Source: Plantago elongata
Taxonomy: Eukaryota; Streptophyta; Magnoliopsida; Lamiales; Plantaginaceae
Reading direction: 5' to 3'
Assembly (NCBI GenBank): GCA_036897095.1
Contig: JAYMSP010000107.1
Span: forward strand, 18,223 to 82,222
Length of the DNA: 64,000 nt
The notes under the pieces were generated by a model. That model saw only the letters and a list, made by a program, of their open reading frames with translations, made no database searches and was not told the DNA's origin. Position numbers and translations under genes: made by a program. Positions 62,401-64,000 of this stretch are shown here, piece by piece (within the stretch, counting starts at the first letter, position 1; each line of letters opens with the position of its first letter).

Positions 62401-64000
62401 ATACACCACCTCTCATTGGTCCTTATGAACGGTGGAAAGTCATGACCGTTTGTCGTGATAATGAGCTTGGGATTTCTTCAGGAGATGAGGACCCTGAAAC
62501 TGTTGAGCTATGTTCTCAGATCTCTGATCTTAATGATTGTGAAGAGGCACTTGAGGCACCTCTCTATACAGATGTTCTGATTTTGTTCCGGTTTAATGAC
62601 AGAGACCTCCCTTTCAAATTGAAGGACATAATCACGTCTGACTTGAAATTACTTACTTTACATGAAGCTGGACTTCCATCTTGGGTTCTTTTCCTTCAGT
62701 CGTACCCGGGATTTTGCCATCTATACCGTCCTTGGATGTGCCCTCTGGCAAGATATATATACATTCTTATCTCAATTATCACAGTCCTTATTGGATTCTA
62801 TGACCTATACAAAAATGTTCCCCTTCTTAAGGCAACAGCATCACATTTGTTTGGGCCTCTATTTGATTGGATAGAAACATGGGAGATGATCTCAAGAATC
62901 AAGTATTTGGGAACTATGCTATTTCTCCACAATTTTCAGAAGGCGATCAAGTGGGTTTTCATGTTGACGCGGACTACTCGTACATTCCTTTCATTTTTTG
63001 TAGAGCCTATAGCAGGACCTTTTGTTGAGTTCTTAGACTTTGTTTTACCTCTTTGGAATACGTGTATGGATCTAGTAGAAAGTGTCTTTTCATTAAGCTG
63101 GGAGGTATTTGAGTCGCTTTTTACAGCAGTTGGAGACCTTGTAGAGATTATTCTCCTGCCACTTTGGTTTGTCTTGCTGTTACTGTGGAATGTTGGTAAG
63201 TTACCAGGTGTCTTTGATATATTTAGAAGTTTACTCGAGTTTGGACTGTAGATTTATGAGGTTTCTGACATAAATTATCCGTATTTTGTTCAATTGCAGC
63301 TACATCTTTTGTGTATCCTATAGTCTGGATTATGAGTGAAATTCTGTGCTCTCCATTTCGACTGGTCTTCGGTTCATGTAACCTTGTGGTCTCCTTCTGT
63401 ACCTATATATCTGCATTGGTACTAGATATATGGGCATTTGCTCGCGGTGTATTTCAGTTTACAAGAAATGTTGAGTCAACAGTGAAAGTCAGTTCATATG
63501 AGGCCTCGGTGTGGCGTTCTCTTTGGAATGACCTTTTCTCCCAGGTACTCAATTGTAAACTCTATAAGAGTCAGGTTGATGATGCTTCGTACTTATGTTC
63601 CTTTTCTTTCTCAGGTTTTCCGTGCTCTGCGAGTTATTCTGAATGGTTTTGTAGCTTTCGCCGCTGCATGTAATAGGCATCGATTAAGGTTTGGTTCTCA
63701 GTTTTCTTTTCTTAAGAACATTTATGATTTGGAGAATGGAGTTTCTAATATTTGGAAAACTACCTGATGATATCAAACTATGTCCTAGTCTAAGCCCGCC
63801 CAGCTTGCATATATCAAGGCGCTCATCAGAAGGGCCTCGAGAGAGCATGTTTAAGTAGTAAATGCATACCTCTTTAATGAATACTTGGAGGTATCTATAG
63901 GGAGACAAGACGTACTATTTTACTGACATCCTATTTCCTCAACAGTATCAGAGATACTTCGAGACGAGAAACAGACCTTCGGGGGTTATGTACCTCTTGG
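59462..64000 (+). CDS. Plant-conserved multi-pass membrane protein, function unknown (3' end outside window)
   Basis: Exons seen: 59462-59517, 60523-60664, 60749-61042, 61153-61300, 62236-63195, 63300-63544, 63615-63688 and the start of one at about 63946; all phases agree, giving roughly 495 residues before the edge. The ATG at 59462 is fixed by an in-frame TAA directly upstream and by the phase of exon 2; the start reads MANGVHGRCFFPLTTLQIG. A soluble N-terminal half (DLQSYLSYLSLYLAPES, VDNRPWLEDLASRSTHIWQL, a basic RGKKEKK patch, an acidic/serine region) is followed by several hydrophobic segments: YIYILISIITVLIGFYDLY, FVEPIAGPFVEFLDFVLPLW, IILLPLWFVLLLLW and LVVSFCTYISALVLDIWAF. I do not recognise a named family. 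The strong exon structure and lack of stops show a real gene; any role is unknown. Confidence 0.8.
59678..60000. repeat. Tandem duplication, 161-bp units, in intron 1
   Basis: Two units (from 59678 and 59839) share GTTAGGGAAATTATGAGAAT, GTAGGAACCACT.ATCCACTA and GCTTGCTAGTAGTGTTTTAT. Divergence is about 10 percent, with a few small indels. Confidence 0.93.
60190..60275. repeat. Short diverged tandem duplication (about 45 bp)
   Basis: GGGGTGTATGTAGTATATCA followed by AGTACATAAAGAGAA is repeated as GGGGTGCATGCAGCATATTA followed by AGTACAAAGAGAA. It lies in intron 1 of the membrane-protein gene. Confidence 0.85.
61856..61872 (+). repeat. Run of 17 G in intron 4
   Basis: Uninterrupted G tract in the intron between exons 4 and 5 of the membrane-protein gene. 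Its length may be unreliable in assembled sequence. Confidence 0.9.

Overview
The window looks like nuclear DNA of a eudicot plant. Genes are interrupted by short AT-rich introns with GT..AG borders, intergenic DNA is strongly AT-rich and dotted with Stowaway-type MITEs (TA-flanked CTCC[C/G]TC ends), and every recognisable protein is a plant type: a LysM receptor kinase, an NPF nitrate transporter, PUX, a plant ANTH clathrin adaptor, CruP and a TRM-like protein. I cannot fix the family. The receptor kinase carries the YAQ motif associated with symbiosis-competent CERK1/NFR1 proteins, which hints at a mycorrhiza-competent species.

Layout, left to right. 1-1.65 kb: 5' end of an NPF6.4/NRT1.3-like transporter (minus), cut by the window edge. 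4.3-11.5 kb: complete 12-exon CERK1/LYK receptor kinase (minus) with a 5-nt micro-exon and a minisatellite in intron 1. 13.2-16.1 kb: 5-exon gene (minus) for a small membrane protein of unknown function; its intron 4 holds a scrambled fragment of the neighbouring LYK gene. 18.0-21.3 kb: 4-exon DUF3741/DUF4378 (TRM-like) gene (minus) with a tiny tRNA-derived SINE in an intron. 24.5-26.3 kb: ribosomal protein L15 (plus). 26.7-30.3 kb: a gene graveyard with a QWRF/AUGMIN8-like fragment, a second SINE copy and a truncated, frameshifted copy of the CruP gene. 31.1-32.5 kb: intronless mitochondrial cysteine desulfurase NFS1 (minus). 37.3-43.3 kb: intact 18-exon lycopene-cyclase paralogue CruP (minus). 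44.5-48.1 kb: PP2A B' (B56) subunit (minus). 50.4-53.4 kb: PUX5/p47-like UBX protein (minus). 55.5-58.1 kb: intronless ANTH clathrin-assembly protein (plus) whose tail is a 16-residue tandem repeat array. 59.5-64 kb: a multi-pass membrane protein of unknown function (plus), running off the right edge.

These are independent housekeeping and signalling genes with no operon-like or cluster logic. The unusual content is at the level of gene structure and genome dynamics: the micro-exon, the repeat-expanded ANTH tail, fragments of neighbouring genes copied locally (LYK, CruP), a QWRF remnant, a very short SINE family with clean target-site duplications, and many short tandem duplications. Exon borders were placed by hand from splice signals, reading phase and family similarity. 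The phases of all complete gene models close exactly, but no transcript data were available.
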